Shown here: piece after piece, positions 45,674 through 54,042 of the stretch
Layout: every line of letters begins with the position of its first letter
Position numbering within the stretch: position 1 is the first letter of the stretch
From: Marinomonas aquimarina
GTDB lineage: Bacteria > Pseudomonadota > Gammaproteobacteria > Pseudomonadales > Marinomonadaceae
Assembly (NCBI RefSeq): GCF_900089755.1
Contig: NZ_FLOC01000001.1
Coordinates: 356,684-420,683 of the forward strand
Direction of reading: 5' to 3'
DNA length: 64,000 bases
Position numbers and translations under genes: made by a program
The notes under the pieces: generated by a model
What the model was told of the DNA's origin: nothing
Database searches by the model: none
The model's input: only the letters and a program-made list of their open reading frames with translations

Positions 45674-46214
45674 TGTAGTACGACCCGATTCCATCGGGGA
45701 TAAATGTAGGACTGCGCTGTGCGCGGGATATTTTCGCTCGGGAACCGAGCTCCTACAATAGCAGCCCTTTCGTCGCAATTTGTAGGACCACGCTGTGCGT
45801 GGGATCTTTTCGCTCGGGAACCGAGCTCCTACAAGGGCTACTCTTTTGCCGCAATTTGTAGGACCGCGCTGTGCGTGGGATATTTTCGCTCGGGAACCGA
45901 GCTCCTGCAATAGCAGCCCTTTCGTCGCAATGTGTAGGACCGCGCTTTGCGCGGGATATTTTCGCTCGGGAACCGAGCTCCTACAATAGCAGCCCTTTCG
46001 TCGCAATGTGTAGGACCGCGCTTTGCGCGGGATGTGTTCGCTCGGGAACCGAGCTCCTACAATAGCAGCCCTTTCGTCGCAATTTGTAGGACCACGCTGT
46101 GCGTGGGATCTTTTCGCTCGGGAACCGAGCTCCTACAATAGCAGCCCTTTCGTCGCAATTTGTAGGACCGCGCTGTGCGTGGGATCTTTTCGCTCGGGAA
46201 CCGAGCTCCTACAA
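45674..46214. repeat. REP array, seven 76-bp composite units
   Basis: A lone GTACGA-headed hairpin (CCCGAT-TCC-ATCGGG, about 45677-45698) is followed by seven units whose TGTAGGA heads lie at 45705, 45781, 45857, 45933, 46009, 46085 and 46161, an exact 76-base period. Each unit contains a direct hairpin CCGCGC-TGT-GCGCGG (with variants), an inverted hairpin GCTCGG-GAA-CCGAGC and a spacer (ATAGCAGCCCTTTCGTCGCA). There are no unique spacers, so it is not a CRISPR. It fills the gap before the stop codon of the Crp/Fnr gene. Confidence 0.95.
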
Positions 46215-46220
46215 AGGAGG

Positions 46221-46919
46221 CTAGCTATCCCCTGCTTCAAATAAGCCTTTTAAGCCTTGCTCATCTAAAATCAATAAACGGGTAGTGCCGTCCCGTTTCA
46301 CAATTTCTTGCGATTGCAGGGTTTGAAAGACTCGTGTGACGGTTTCTCGGCTAAGGTTCAGCATGATGCCGAGTTCTTGATGGGTTGGAGGGTAGGTGAT
46401 AACGCCTTCTTTTCTGTTACCTGGCTCTTGCTCTTCTAGCATCATCCAAAGCTGGCCACAGACGCGGGCAACGGTGCTGGACAAGCCTAGCAATGCTCGC
46501 TGTGCTGAGAGTTTGCGTACGCGGGTTGCCATACGAGTAAACAGGCTTTCTACCAGTTGGTGGCTGCCTTGTAGTGCGGCGCGAACGGCGCTGGCGGGCA
46601 TATAGATGATTTGCGACTTCGACAGTGCGATAACACTTTCTGGCTGGCCTTGTTGATCAAACAACCCTAATTCACCACAGAAGTCGCTTGGCTCGACGAA
46701 GTACAGCCCAACTTCTCTGCCATCTAGTGTGAAGTCTACGCCCTGTAGGCGCCCTTCAAATAAAAAGCACAGGTATTCGGACGCCACGCCACCATTCACC
46801 ACCACGGCTCTTCGACTCACATTTTTGAGCGTTGATTGGGTCGCTAATTGCTCTAGGGTACTATCCGGCAATGCTGCTAGCATGGGAAAGCACTTTAGCA
46901 GATCAATAGTTACTGCCAT
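46221..46919 (-). CDS. Crp/Fnr family transcription regulator
   Basis: An N-terminal cyclic-nucleotide-binding-type barrel (about 5-120, with GELGLFDQQGQPESVIAL) is joined by a dimer helix to a winged-helix DNA-binding domain (about 150-225). The recognition helix SRETVTRVFQTL has the Arg-Glu-Thr-Val-x-Arg pattern that CRP uses to read TGTGA. There is no N-terminal Cys cluster of FNR. At the cAMP phosphate contact, where CRP has Arg-Ser, this protein has Glu-Ser, so cAMP binding is doubtful. I start at ATG 46919 (GGA upstream) rather than TTG 46934. It is divergent from the FecR/cyclase operon and may control it (inference). Confidence 0.9.
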   Translation of the reverse strand: MAVTIDLLKCFPMLAALPDSTLEQLATQSTLKNVSRRAVVVNGGVASEYLCFLFEGRLQGVDFTLDGREVGLYFVEPSDFCGELGLFDQQGQPESVIALSKSQIIYMPASAVRAALQGSHQLVESLFTRMATRVRKLSAQRALLGLSSTVARVCGQLWMMLEEQEPGNRKEGVITYPPTHQELGIMLNLSRETVTRVFQTLQSQEIVKRDGTTRLLILDEQGLKGLFEAGDS

Positions 46920-47039
46920 GTACTTTTTCCGCAACGGTGCTGGTTGGACGAGTGCTGTTCACAAATACTATTTTCTTCTTTGAATAAAACTGAACGTCTG
47001 TCTCACGCTCACAATCTAGAATGGGCAACTATTTAACCT

Positions 47040-47114
47040 GAAACGTTATCCACAATCCACAGGGGTGGAAACTTTTTGCCCACAGGATAACGTTTCTTTA
47101 CCGCATGGGGATAA
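47040..47114. promoter_or_regulatory. Inverted repeat with DnaA-box-like sequences
   Basis: GAAACGTTATCC (47040-47051) is repeated as its exact complement at 47085-47096. The left arm overlaps TTATCCACA (47046-47054), identical to the standard DnaA box, and TGGGGATAA at 47106-47114 is one base off the complement of that box. It could be a DnaA-binding cluster or an operator for an unknown dimeric regulator. Confidence 0.4.
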
Positions 47115-47166
47115 CTTTACACCTAGACTGAATAGTTACCTAGTCATACATAACTTCTTTTTTATA

Positions 47167-47182
47167 TGTGATTGCAATCACT
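47167..47182. promoter_or_regulatory. CRP-like site in the FecR/cyclase promoter
   Basis: TGTGA-TTGCAA-TCACT contains a perfect 14-base palindrome (GTGATTGCAATCAC) and matches CRP at nine of ten positions. The predicted -10 (TATTAT, 47203-47208) puts its centre at about -41, the class II activator position. Regulation is inferred. Confidence 0.6.
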
Positions 47183-47279
47183 TTTGTTTCCCTGAAGCTG
47201 CGTATTATCTAGGCTAACTTTAATTTTGTTTATTTTGAGACGAGCGCCTACCCAGCTCGCCTCAAGGCGGTTATTAACG

Positions 47280-48650
47280 ATGCAATGGCTCAATGTACGA
47301 CAATCTATCAAGTTTTATGCCAACGCTTGCTTGGGGAGCTTGCTATTCATAGCAGTTGCCACTCAAGCTGCGCCAGAAGACGACGCAGGAGAAGTCACAT
47401 TTTTGCTAGGTAAGGCATTCGTTAATGGCAGCACACCAGTGAAGATCGGCACTAAAGTTGGTTCTGGGGATGTCATCCAGACACTGGGTAATGGCCATGT
47501 GCATGTGCGTTTTATTGATAATGGTTTAGTCAGTGTTCGACCAGAGAGCCGCTTAGTCATTGAGCAATACCAATACAACGCCAGCCAGCCTAATGAATCC
47601 ATTATTAAGTTTAATTTAGAACAGGGTGTAATGCGTTCGATCTCAGGTGAAGGTGCGAAGTCTGCCCGAGATAAGTTTCGTTTAAACACGCCTATTGCGG
47701 CGATTGGTGTGCGCGGCACAGATTTCGTGGTGAAGTCTTCAAGCGACCTGCTGCAAGCGGTGGTCAATGAAGGTGCGATTATCGTTTCGCCCTATTCTGT
47801 TGATTGCCAGGCAGCTTCGGTTGGTCCTTGCCAATCGAGTAATATGGTGGAACTGGCCAGTGATGCGCAGCAGCTGTTGGAATTTAGCTCTATGTATGAG
47901 TCGCCAAGATTATTGCCACTTTCTGCTGGTATTCCAACCATCTCGATCGATGACGCACAAATCCAGTCACAGCCACACGCGGTTGAGACAGCAGAAGACA
48001 ATGTCTCTGCAAGCAATACGAGCTCAAAATCTAACCAAGAATCTGACGCGCTAGATCGTTCCGACTTAGACAACCGCTTAGTAAACGAAATTACCGCGGA
48101 TACCTTTATCAATGCGCAGCCCAACGAAGAGCGTGTACAGCGTCTGATGTGGGGGCGTTACTCGGGGCCCAAAGCAACCGATCGTATTGTCTATAGCAGA
48201 GCGGTCGCCGCGAACGGACGAGATCTGACAGTCCTGCCAAGCCCCTTTATTTCTGACCTAGCCCTTTATAGAACGCCGTCTGAGGATCGCTTGGGAACAG
48301 ATTCGAACCTAGGCAATGTTTCTTTTAATTTATTGGCGTCACAGGCTACGGTGAACACTGGAGGCATGTTGTCGGTTGCTTCGGTGTCCAGTGCCGACAG
48401 TCATTTAAGTATTGATTTTACAAATGGTAAATTCGCCACGGAAGTCATGGTGACATCACCACTGATCACGCCTGTCACGGTGAATGGCACTGGCACAATC
48501 AGTGATCGTGGCTTCTTTAACTTTACCTCAGGCGATACCGCCATTCATGGCGCATCCACATTGGACGGTGATGCGAGCAGTTTTATGTTTTACAAGGATG
48601 TTGGCGCAGGCACTTCTGTCGAAGGTGTCACCCATTGGTATGCAGAATAA
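47280..48650 (+). CDS. FecR-domain periplasmic protein
   Basis: After a signal peptide (hydrophobic core LGSLLFIAVATQAA, near 20-33) comes a FecR domain: VGSGDVIQTLGNGHVHVRF, VRPESRLVIEQYQYN, LEQGVMRSISG and NTPIAAIGVRGTDFVV. Residues about 235-275 are a Ser/Asn/Asp-rich linker, followed by a beta-rich C-terminal domain of unknown type. I start at ATG 47280; an upstream TTG (47226) lacks support. The downstream gene begins immediately after the stop codon. Such FecR proteins often accompany CHASE2-cyclases and may present or sense a periplasmic ligand (known co-occurrence; exact role unknown). Confidence 0.9.
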   Translation: MQWLNVRQSIKFYANACLGSLLFIAVATQAAPEDDAGEVTFLLGKAFVNGSTPVKIGTKVGSGDVIQTLGNGHVHVRFIDNGLVSVRPESRLVIEQYQYNASQPNESIIKFNLEQGVMRSISGEGAKSARDKFRLNTPIAAIGVRGTDFVVKSSSDLLQAVVNEGAIIVSPYSVDCQAASVGPCQSSNMVELASDAQQLLEFSSMYESPRLLPLSAGIPTISIDDAQIQSQPHAVETAEDNVSASNTSSKSNQESDALDRSDLDNRLVNEITADTFINAQPNEERVQRLMWGRYSGPKATDRIVYSRAVAANGRDLTVLPSPFISDLALYRTPSEDRLGTDSNLGNVSFNLLASQATVNTGGMLSVASVSSADSHLSIDFTNGKFATEVMVTSPLITPVTVNGTGTISDRGFFNFTSGDTAIHGASTLDGDASSFMFYKDVGAGTSVEGVTHWYAE

Positions 48651-50630
48651 GTGACTGTCATGCGATCACTGTTTAAATCCTTCAAAACAGAAAGCCCTAA
48701 CCAAACTAAGTGGTCCTTTCTACTGAGCTTGGTTGTCATTGCCTTTGCCTTTATGGTGTTGGTGAGCCTTCTGTTCTCGTCCTTCAAATATGAGTACGAA
48801 GAAAAATTCGGTAGCTTGGTTTGGTCGCTGTTCCCAGAACAAGAGCGAGAAGAGCGCATTACCATTGTAGCGATTGACGAACAAAGTCTTGCTGAAGTGG
48901 GTCCTTGGCCATGGCCGCGCGCCACCATGGCAGAGCTATCTAATCGATTAGCGGAGTACGGCAGCGCCCTACAACTGTTTGATATTGTCTTCCCTGAAGC
49001 CAAAGAAGGCGATCAAGCGTTTGCCACGGCACTGCAAAACAATCATGGTATTCTGGCGCAAATCCCAATTTTTGATAAGCAATCGGCATTGCGCAGTGGC
49101 GAACTACAAGGCAGTTTAAACGCGACCCGTTGCCAATTCCCCATTCCAAGCGCCAGCAGCTATTTAGCCAACAGTGCCTCGATTGCGCATCGCCAAGTCG
49201 GTCATATCACGCCAGTGGTTGATCAGGATGGCATGATTCGTCAGCAAGCTCCTTTAGTCTGTATCGATGGCCGCGTGTATCCTTCACTGGCTTTACAAGG
49301 TCTGCTCAGCAGCTTATCAAACCACCCAAGTGTGTCGGTCAAAAACGCTCAGAACCTTGCTAGCTCTGAATGGCAGATTGTGATGGATTCCTATTTTGGT
49401 CTTGCCATTCCCATTAATGCCCAGGGCAATATGCGCTTGTCTTATCGCCAAAGCCCAGATAGTTTCCAATATGTGTCTGCGGCTAACGTGTTGAATGGTA
49501 CGGCACCAGAAGCTTTACTTGAAAATAGCTGGGTACTGATCGGTGCCACGGCGTTTGGCCTTGGCGACGTGGTCCCAACCCCACACAGCGGTGTGACGCC
49601 TGGGGTCGAGCTTCAAGCACGTTTACTTAGCAACTTACTTGACGGCAAGACACCTTACACACCAGCTTACGCGAATTGGCTATTATGGTTAGAAGGTCTG
49701 CTGTTTGTTGCCGTACTGTTATTTATTTGCCGACTTCAAACTCGAGCGTCTTCTTACTTGCTGCCATTAGCGACCCTGACGTTACCCCTGTCTGCTTGGG
49801 CATTCCACAGCTATCTATTAAGTTTTGATATTTGGCTTGGCTGGTTCAATGTCGCGTGTTTCAGTCTGATTGCAGGCACACTGTTGCTGTTTGCCGATCA
49901 CCAGTTATTGCGCGCACAGCACCTGAGAATCTTTAGCCACCTCAGCAGCTACTTGCCAAAGCCCGTCGCGCAAAGCCTTGCCAATAGCGATCCAAGCAGC
50001 GCCATTGAAGCCAAAAGACACGATCTGGTATTAATGTGTGCCGATTTGCGTAACTTCTCCGCCTACGAGGAAAGTCGTCCACCAGAAGAAGCCGCGGCGT
50101 TATTGCATTACTTCTTTACCGAAGCCTCCACGATTATTGAATCCTGCGGTGGTCAGGTGGAAGAATATAAAGGCGACTCTATTTTAGCGAGCTGGCACAC
50201 AGAGCACGACAGCGAGGCTTGTAACTTAGCACTTGAGGCAGCTAATGCTTTACAAGAAAAAGTGGCTGAAATCCTGCCTCAGCGCCCACCAAAAGGCTTA
50301 GAACCGATGGCGTTGGGAGTAGGCATTGAACGTGGCTCGACCTTAGTAGGTTCCATCGGCCCGCATCATCGCCGTCATCACACCTTGCTCGGAGATACGG
50401 TGACCATTGTGCTGCGTATCCAAGAAATGACTCAAGATTTGGCACAGCCGATTCTTATTGGTGAGTGTGCCGCGCGATCTTTACATGGTGAGCAGCTTGA
50501 GTCTCAAGGTTCTTTCTTGCTTGATGGACTGACAACACCTCATGTATTATTCGCACCTAAATCACATCACATAGATCCTCTCGCAGAGCAGGACCTAGGT
50601 CGCGTTGTAAAGCTCGTACACAGCCGCTAA
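48651..50630 (+). CDS. CHASE2-domain adenylate/guanylate cyclase
   Basis: This 659-residue membrane sensor enzyme has a first transmembrane helix near 25-47, a periplasmic CHASE2 domain to about 330 (TIVAIDEQSLAEVGPWPWPR is its signature), three further helices (about 340-415) and a class III cyclase domain (about 455-625). The metal-binding Asp residues are in CADLRNFS (about 464) and YKGDSILASW (about 509). It converts ATP (or GTP) to the cyclic nucleotide in response to a periplasmic signal. The start is GTG 48651, adjacent to the FecR stop; ATG 48660 is an alternative. A CRP-like site precedes the operon, suggesting feedback. Confidence 0.93.
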   Translation: MTVMRSLFKSFKTESPNQTKWSFLLSLVVIAFAFMVLVSLLFSSFKYEYEEKFGSLVWSLFPEQEREERITIVAIDEQSLAEVGPWPWPRATMAELSNRLAEYGSALQLFDIVFPEAKEGDQAFATALQNNHGILAQIPIFDKQSALRSGELQGSLNATRCQFPIPSASSYLANSASIAHRQVGHITPVVDQDGMIRQQAPLVCIDGRVYPSLALQGLLSSLSNHPSVSVKNAQNLASSEWQIVMDSYFGLAIPINAQGNMRLSYRQSPDSFQYVSAANVLNGTAPEALLENSWVLIGATAFGLGDVVPTPHSGVTPGVELQARLLSNLLDGKTPYTPAYANWLLWLEGLLFVAVLLFICRLQTRASSYLLPLATLTLPLSAWAFHSYLLSFDIWLGWFNVACFSLIAGTLLLFADHQLLRAQHLRIFSHLSSYLPKPVAQSLANSDPSSAIEAKRHDLVLMCADLRNFSAYEESRPPEEAAALLHYFFTEASTIIESCGGQVEEYKGDSILASWHTEHDSEACNLALEAANALQEKVAEILPQRPPKGLEPMALGVGIERGSTLVGSIGPHHRRHHTLLGDTVTIVLRIQEMTQDLAQPILIGECAARSLHGEQLESQGSFLLDGLTTPHVLFAPKSHHIDPLAEQDLGRVVKLVHSR

Positions 50631-50694
50631 TTAGCGCAATCATTGTGCTTTACTTCGAGATGTGCGGATAGCCAAGGATTAGGAACGGCTTTTA

Positions 50695-52008
50695 ATGATG
50701 ACTCGCTTTCGCTCTACAGTGGCCGTTTTTGCCAGCCTAGTACTGTCACAAGTTAGCTTTGCCAATGACGCCGAGTTAACTTGTGTAATGCCTAACAATA
50801 TCCCTGCGCAGCCATCGTTAGAGTCTTGGCAAGCCCTGCGCCCTATTCTGGCCGCTCAACTGAACCAGTGCCTGCATAGCGATGAGTATTTCGCCCTATA
50901 TGGCGCCTCTCTACTTTATACCGGACGTATTTCCCGCGCTGTGGAAATGTTGGAACGATCTTTGTTGATCAACCCTTTCAATGGCTCCGCTCGCTTGGAC
51001 TATGCTCAAGCACTATTCCAAAGCAATCAACTGATTGCAGCACTGCAAGTTAACCAAGCGTTACTGGATGAGCCGAACCTACCAGAGCATTTAAAGGGCT
51101 ATTTAGAAGAGCGAAAAGCCGCTTGGAGCAAGCAGCTGCACTACTGGGATAATCAATTCACCTATCTGTATGGCCACAGCAGCAACCTCAATAACGCCAC
51201 CAACATTGAGCAACTCAATTTAATCAGTGCCGATCAGCTTATCCCAGCCATTATTGCACCAGACTATCGCGCGCAATCAGGTGGTTTCCACTACGCCAGT
51301 CTCTTGTCGCGTTATTACAGCTTAACGCCTGATGGCACTGAGCGCCTGAGCTTTGCGGTGAATACTCGCGACAGTCATCTGGATCAAGCCGATACCGACG
51401 AGCTGAAGCTCACCTATGAAACAGAGACAGAGTCTTTAAACCAGCGCAACCATTGGTCAATCGGCCTAGAACACCTTCGTTTAGGGGACAATGGCTTATA
51501 TTCTGCGCTCGATGGCAAGTTTACGGTGTATCCAAGATCTGAACCGACATCCTATGTCGAGTTAGAAGGGCGCTATGTCGACTTTACTGGCCAAAGCCTA
51601 CTGGACGAAACATCCTTTATGGTGCGCCCAGGGCTTATCTTCAGTGATAACAATATGCGATTTGGCTTTGAGATAGGGTTTGGCTTAAACAAACAGATCG
51701 ATGATCGAGCTGGAGGAGATCGAAGCCAACAAGAAGCTTCAATTTTCTATGATTTGGCTCTTTTCCGTGGCCGCTTAACATCACGACTTAGCTACTTGCG
51801 TACCCACGATAGTGAATCCTACAGCTCATTATTCGGAGACAACAAACGCGACACTAAATCGCTCACCACATCGATTCAATACTTCTACCCGATCAATAAT
51901 GATTGGATCATTCATGGTAGCTATTACCATCGCGACCAAGAAAGTAATATCGACTTGTTCGATACCAAGACCGAGAGCATCGATCTTGGTTTCACCTATC
52001 GTTTCTAG
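50695..52008 (+). CDS. TPR plus outer-membrane beta-barrel protein (Slam/DUF560-like)
   Basis: The signal peptide ends near LSQVSFAND (about 24). Residues about 50-145 contain TPR-like helices (YGASLLYTGRISRAVEMLER, LDYAQALFQSNQLIAALQV). From about 155 to 437 the sequence alternates in amphipathic strands and ends in YRF, as outer-membrane barrels do. The TPR-plus-barrel layout resembles surface lipoprotein assembly modifiers, though identity is uncertain. It follows the cyclase by 64 bases and completes a three-gene FecR/CHASE2-cyclase/barrel unit. It may move or anchor a surface partner (inference). Confidence 0.8.
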   Translation: MMTRFRSTVAVFASLVLSQVSFANDAELTCVMPNNIPAQPSLESWQALRPILAAQLNQCLHSDEYFALYGASLLYTGRISRAVEMLERSLLINPFNGSARLDYAQALFQSNQLIAALQVNQALLDEPNLPEHLKGYLEERKAAWSKQLHYWDNQFTYLYGHSSNLNNATNIEQLNLISADQLIPAIIAPDYRAQSGGFHYASLLSRYYSLTPDGTERLSFAVNTRDSHLDQADTDELKLTYETETESLNQRNHWSIGLEHLRLGDNGLYSALDGKFTVYPRSEPTSYVELEGRYVDFTGQSLLDETSFMVRPGLIFSDNNMRFGFEIGFGLNKQIDDRAGGDRSQQEASIFYDLALFRGRLTSRLSYLRTHDSESYSSLFGDNKRDTKSLTTSIQYFYPINNDWIIHGSYYHRDQESNIDLFDTKTESIDLGFTYRF

Positions 52009-52027
52009 CTCATAAGACGCCGCTCAA

Positions 52028-53488
52028 CTACTGCTCGAGCAGGCGTCCCATGTACTTTCTCATGCTCTTCATGATGTCGTTAATGTCATCGGTTTTCGTT
52101 GCAGCGGTATAATCCACCACTGCCGGTGGCACATCTTCATACAGGTTGTCTGCGATGTTTGGCTGTAACGACTCCTCAGCACATAACTCGATTTGTGTGT
52201 CGGTCGCGCTGGCATCATAATTGACGACAAATAGCTCAAATTTCACATCAAGATTATTCGGGCCTTTCAACGCTGAGATACTATTGACCACGGTATCACA
52301 TAGACCAGGCGTACCTCCTGCGTTAATAAGCTGCGTTGCGACTTCTGCGAACGGATTGACTTTATCGCCATTGGTCAAAATGATGATTTTACGCACTCGG
52401 TTTGCACCAAAGTCATTCATTAACAGTGCGGCTTGAATTAACCCTGTGTAGCTAGCAGATTCTGGGCCAAAGTCTGGGTTTTCACCTGGTGGCATACGAA
52501 AGCCATCTATGCTGATATTGGCAGGATCATCAAAATCAAGCGTGTCATAGACTGCCTCACTATCAAAGAAAATCGTGTTACCGGTATCCCCACCATTACC
52601 TTGCCCAGGGGTTTCTTTGTCACCACTGTTGTCATCCTTGTAATCCAATGGGTCAAAAATATGATCGAGGGTATAGTCGACAGAAATCTTACCTTTTGTA
52701 TCCGCATCATAGGTACCAATGTTCCAGTGGTCGTAGACCCCATCTTTGGCATTATTTTCGAGGAGCGAGTTATTCTCCTTGTTACAGGTGTATTCGTTAC
52801 TGGAGTTACCCACCACGCTGGTACAGACAAGGTGCGGAGTATAGTAGGTTTCACCCTCAGCATCCGTGTATTTCACAAACTGGTCAAAGCCGACGATCGC
52901 TAAGCGGCTGTCCGGCATTCCCGGAAGTTTGTTGTCGTTGACATTTTCGATATAGTTGGCAATTTGCGTCACGGTCGCCACAACATCAGCTTCATAAGCA
53001 GCAACATCGTTGCCATAATAGGCTGCCATGGCATATGAATAGTCTATCGCAACCACGACATCCATCGCGCCTAAACGGTCACGTTCAACGGACATGCTGT
53101 TACTGACGGTATAGGAGTCACCGAAGCTAGCCAGCGCTTTAGGAAACCATGTTGCCTCCTCAACAGAAGCCGTGATATCAAATCGATTGGCTATGCTGCT
53201 GATACAAGGTGTCGTCACCGTTTTCGCCGGCACACTGACCTCGATCGAATCAGGGAAGTAGGTCTCCACCACAGTCTTAGCAATGGCTCGGCATTCTGCC
53301 TCATCATCAACGTCTTGTGCTGCCACGGTTAAAGCCGCCACCTCCACAGCATCCACTAAGCGGGCACTGTCTTGCACGACACGAGCGCCCTCGATTCCCC
53401 ATACAAACACTGCGAATAAGGCCGGGAAAATCACCAAAAACATGATTGCAGCGACGCCTGATTGATTTTTTGATGTGTTAAATTTCAT
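52028..53488 (-). CDS. tadG: Tad pilus protein TadG (VWA domain)
   Basis: This 486-residue protein starts with a type IV pilin-like segment (NQSGVAAIMFLVIFPALFAVFVW). A VWA-like domain begins with VVVAIDYSYAMAAYYG near 140. The metal-ion (MIDAS) motif normally DxSxS reads DYSYA, so it is degenerate. Inserted acidic, Asn/Gly-rich loops (about 240-320) are unusual. It is the last gene of the tad locus, 2 bases after tadF, and ends 19 bases from the convergent barrel gene. TadG-type proteins are thought to help anchor or assemble Flp pili at the envelope. Confidence 0.9.
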   Translation of the reverse strand: MKFNTSKNQSGVAAIMFLVIFPALFAVFVWGIEGARVVQDSARLVDAVEVAALTVAAQDVDDEAECRAIAKTVVETYFPDSIEVSVPAKTVTTPCISSIANRFDITASVEEATWFPKALASFGDSYTVSNSMSVERDRLGAMDVVVAIDYSYAMAAYYGNDVAAYEADVVATVTQIANYIENVNDNKLPGMPDSRLAIVGFDQFVKYTDAEGETYYTPHLVCTSVVGNSSNEYTCNKENNSLLENNAKDGVYDHWNIGTYDADTKGKISVDYTLDHIFDPLDYKDDNSGDKETPGQGNGGDTGNTIFFDSEAVYDTLDFDDPANISIDGFRMPPGENPDFGPESASYTGLIQAALLMNDFGANRVRKIIILTNGDKVNPFAEVATQLINAGGTPGLCDTVVNSISALKGPNNLDVKFELFVVNYDASATDTQIELCAEESLQPNIADNLYEDVPPAVVDYTAATKTDDINDIMKSMRKYMGRLLEQ

Positions 53489-53490
53489 AA

Positions 53491-54042
53491 CTATCGCCCC
53501 ACTGATAAAGCGTTGCTTCTTACTAATCCGTAATCCTTCCCAATTAAGCTACCGAACCAATTATCGGTTCGATAACACAGTGTCACGCGATACAAAGACG
53601 TGGCTGAGTCGGCGATGATTGCCCCTAGAGCGCTACTCACCTGACAATTAGTGTCAGGTGAGTCCGTAAAGGTAATCAATGGCTGTGCCACGCCGGCGTC
53701 ATTGAACGTCAGAACCTCCAACACCATGCCAAATTTTTCAGCCTCGTATCCTCCCATGACACGTTGCAAAGAGCCTTGAGCAATGCTCCATAGATCATTG
53801 AATTGCGTTGCGTCGGCAGCCGTCATATCAACGCCCGAAAACAACGCGGTTCTTTCTCGTATCATGGACACACTCGAATAGGCGATCCTGTCCAACTTAC
53901 CATGAGTGGACAAGCGCATGACGACATCACCACAGAATGCGAACACAAATGCTAAACCAAAGGCCAATACCGCAAACTCCACGGCAAAAACCCCAGACTG
54001 CTTACGACGTGCAAAAAACGAATTCTTCATACTCTTGCTCAC
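53491..54042 (-). CDS. tadF: Pseudopilin TadF
   Basis: This 183-residue minor pilin has the processing site KQSG then VFAVEFAVLAFGLAFVFAF: a Gly before the cleavage point, Glu at +5 and a hydrophobic stretch. The C-terminal globular part has two or more Cys residues that could pair. The gene overlaps tadE by 4 bases and is followed closely by tadG. TadV is the expected processing peptidase. Confidence 0.9.
   Translation of the reverse strand: MSKSMKNSFFARRKQSGVFAVEFAVLAFGLAFVFAFCGDVVMRLSTHGKLDRIAYSSVSMIRERTALFSGVDMTAADATQFNDLWSIAQGSLQRVMGGYEAEKFGMVLEVLTFNDAGVAQPLITFTDSPDTNCQVSSALGAIIADSATSLYRVTLCYRTDNWFGSLIGKDYGLVRSNALSVGR

Larger units (their letters stand above)
46920..47279. promoter_or_regulatory. 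Divergent regulatory region between Crp/Fnr and FecR genes
   Basis: This 360-base gap contains a DnaA-box-like inverted repeat (47040-47096), a further related sequence (47106-47114), a CRP-like palindrome (47167-47182) and a likely -10 element TATTAT (47203-47208) for the FecR gene. No REP elements occur. Confidence 0.65.

Noticed and set aside
45705..46214. CRISPR array
   Set aside because: The 76-base units are contiguous and repeated in full, with no unique spacers, and each unit contains two hairpins. No cas gene is nearby. The 43-bp and 79-bp arrays were rejected for the same reason.
45719..46244. Series of open frames of about 64 codons on the plus strand within the 76-bp array
   Set aside because: They are the same repeat read in successive frames (76 is not a multiple of 3), have no ribosome-binding sites and encode low-complexity sequence.
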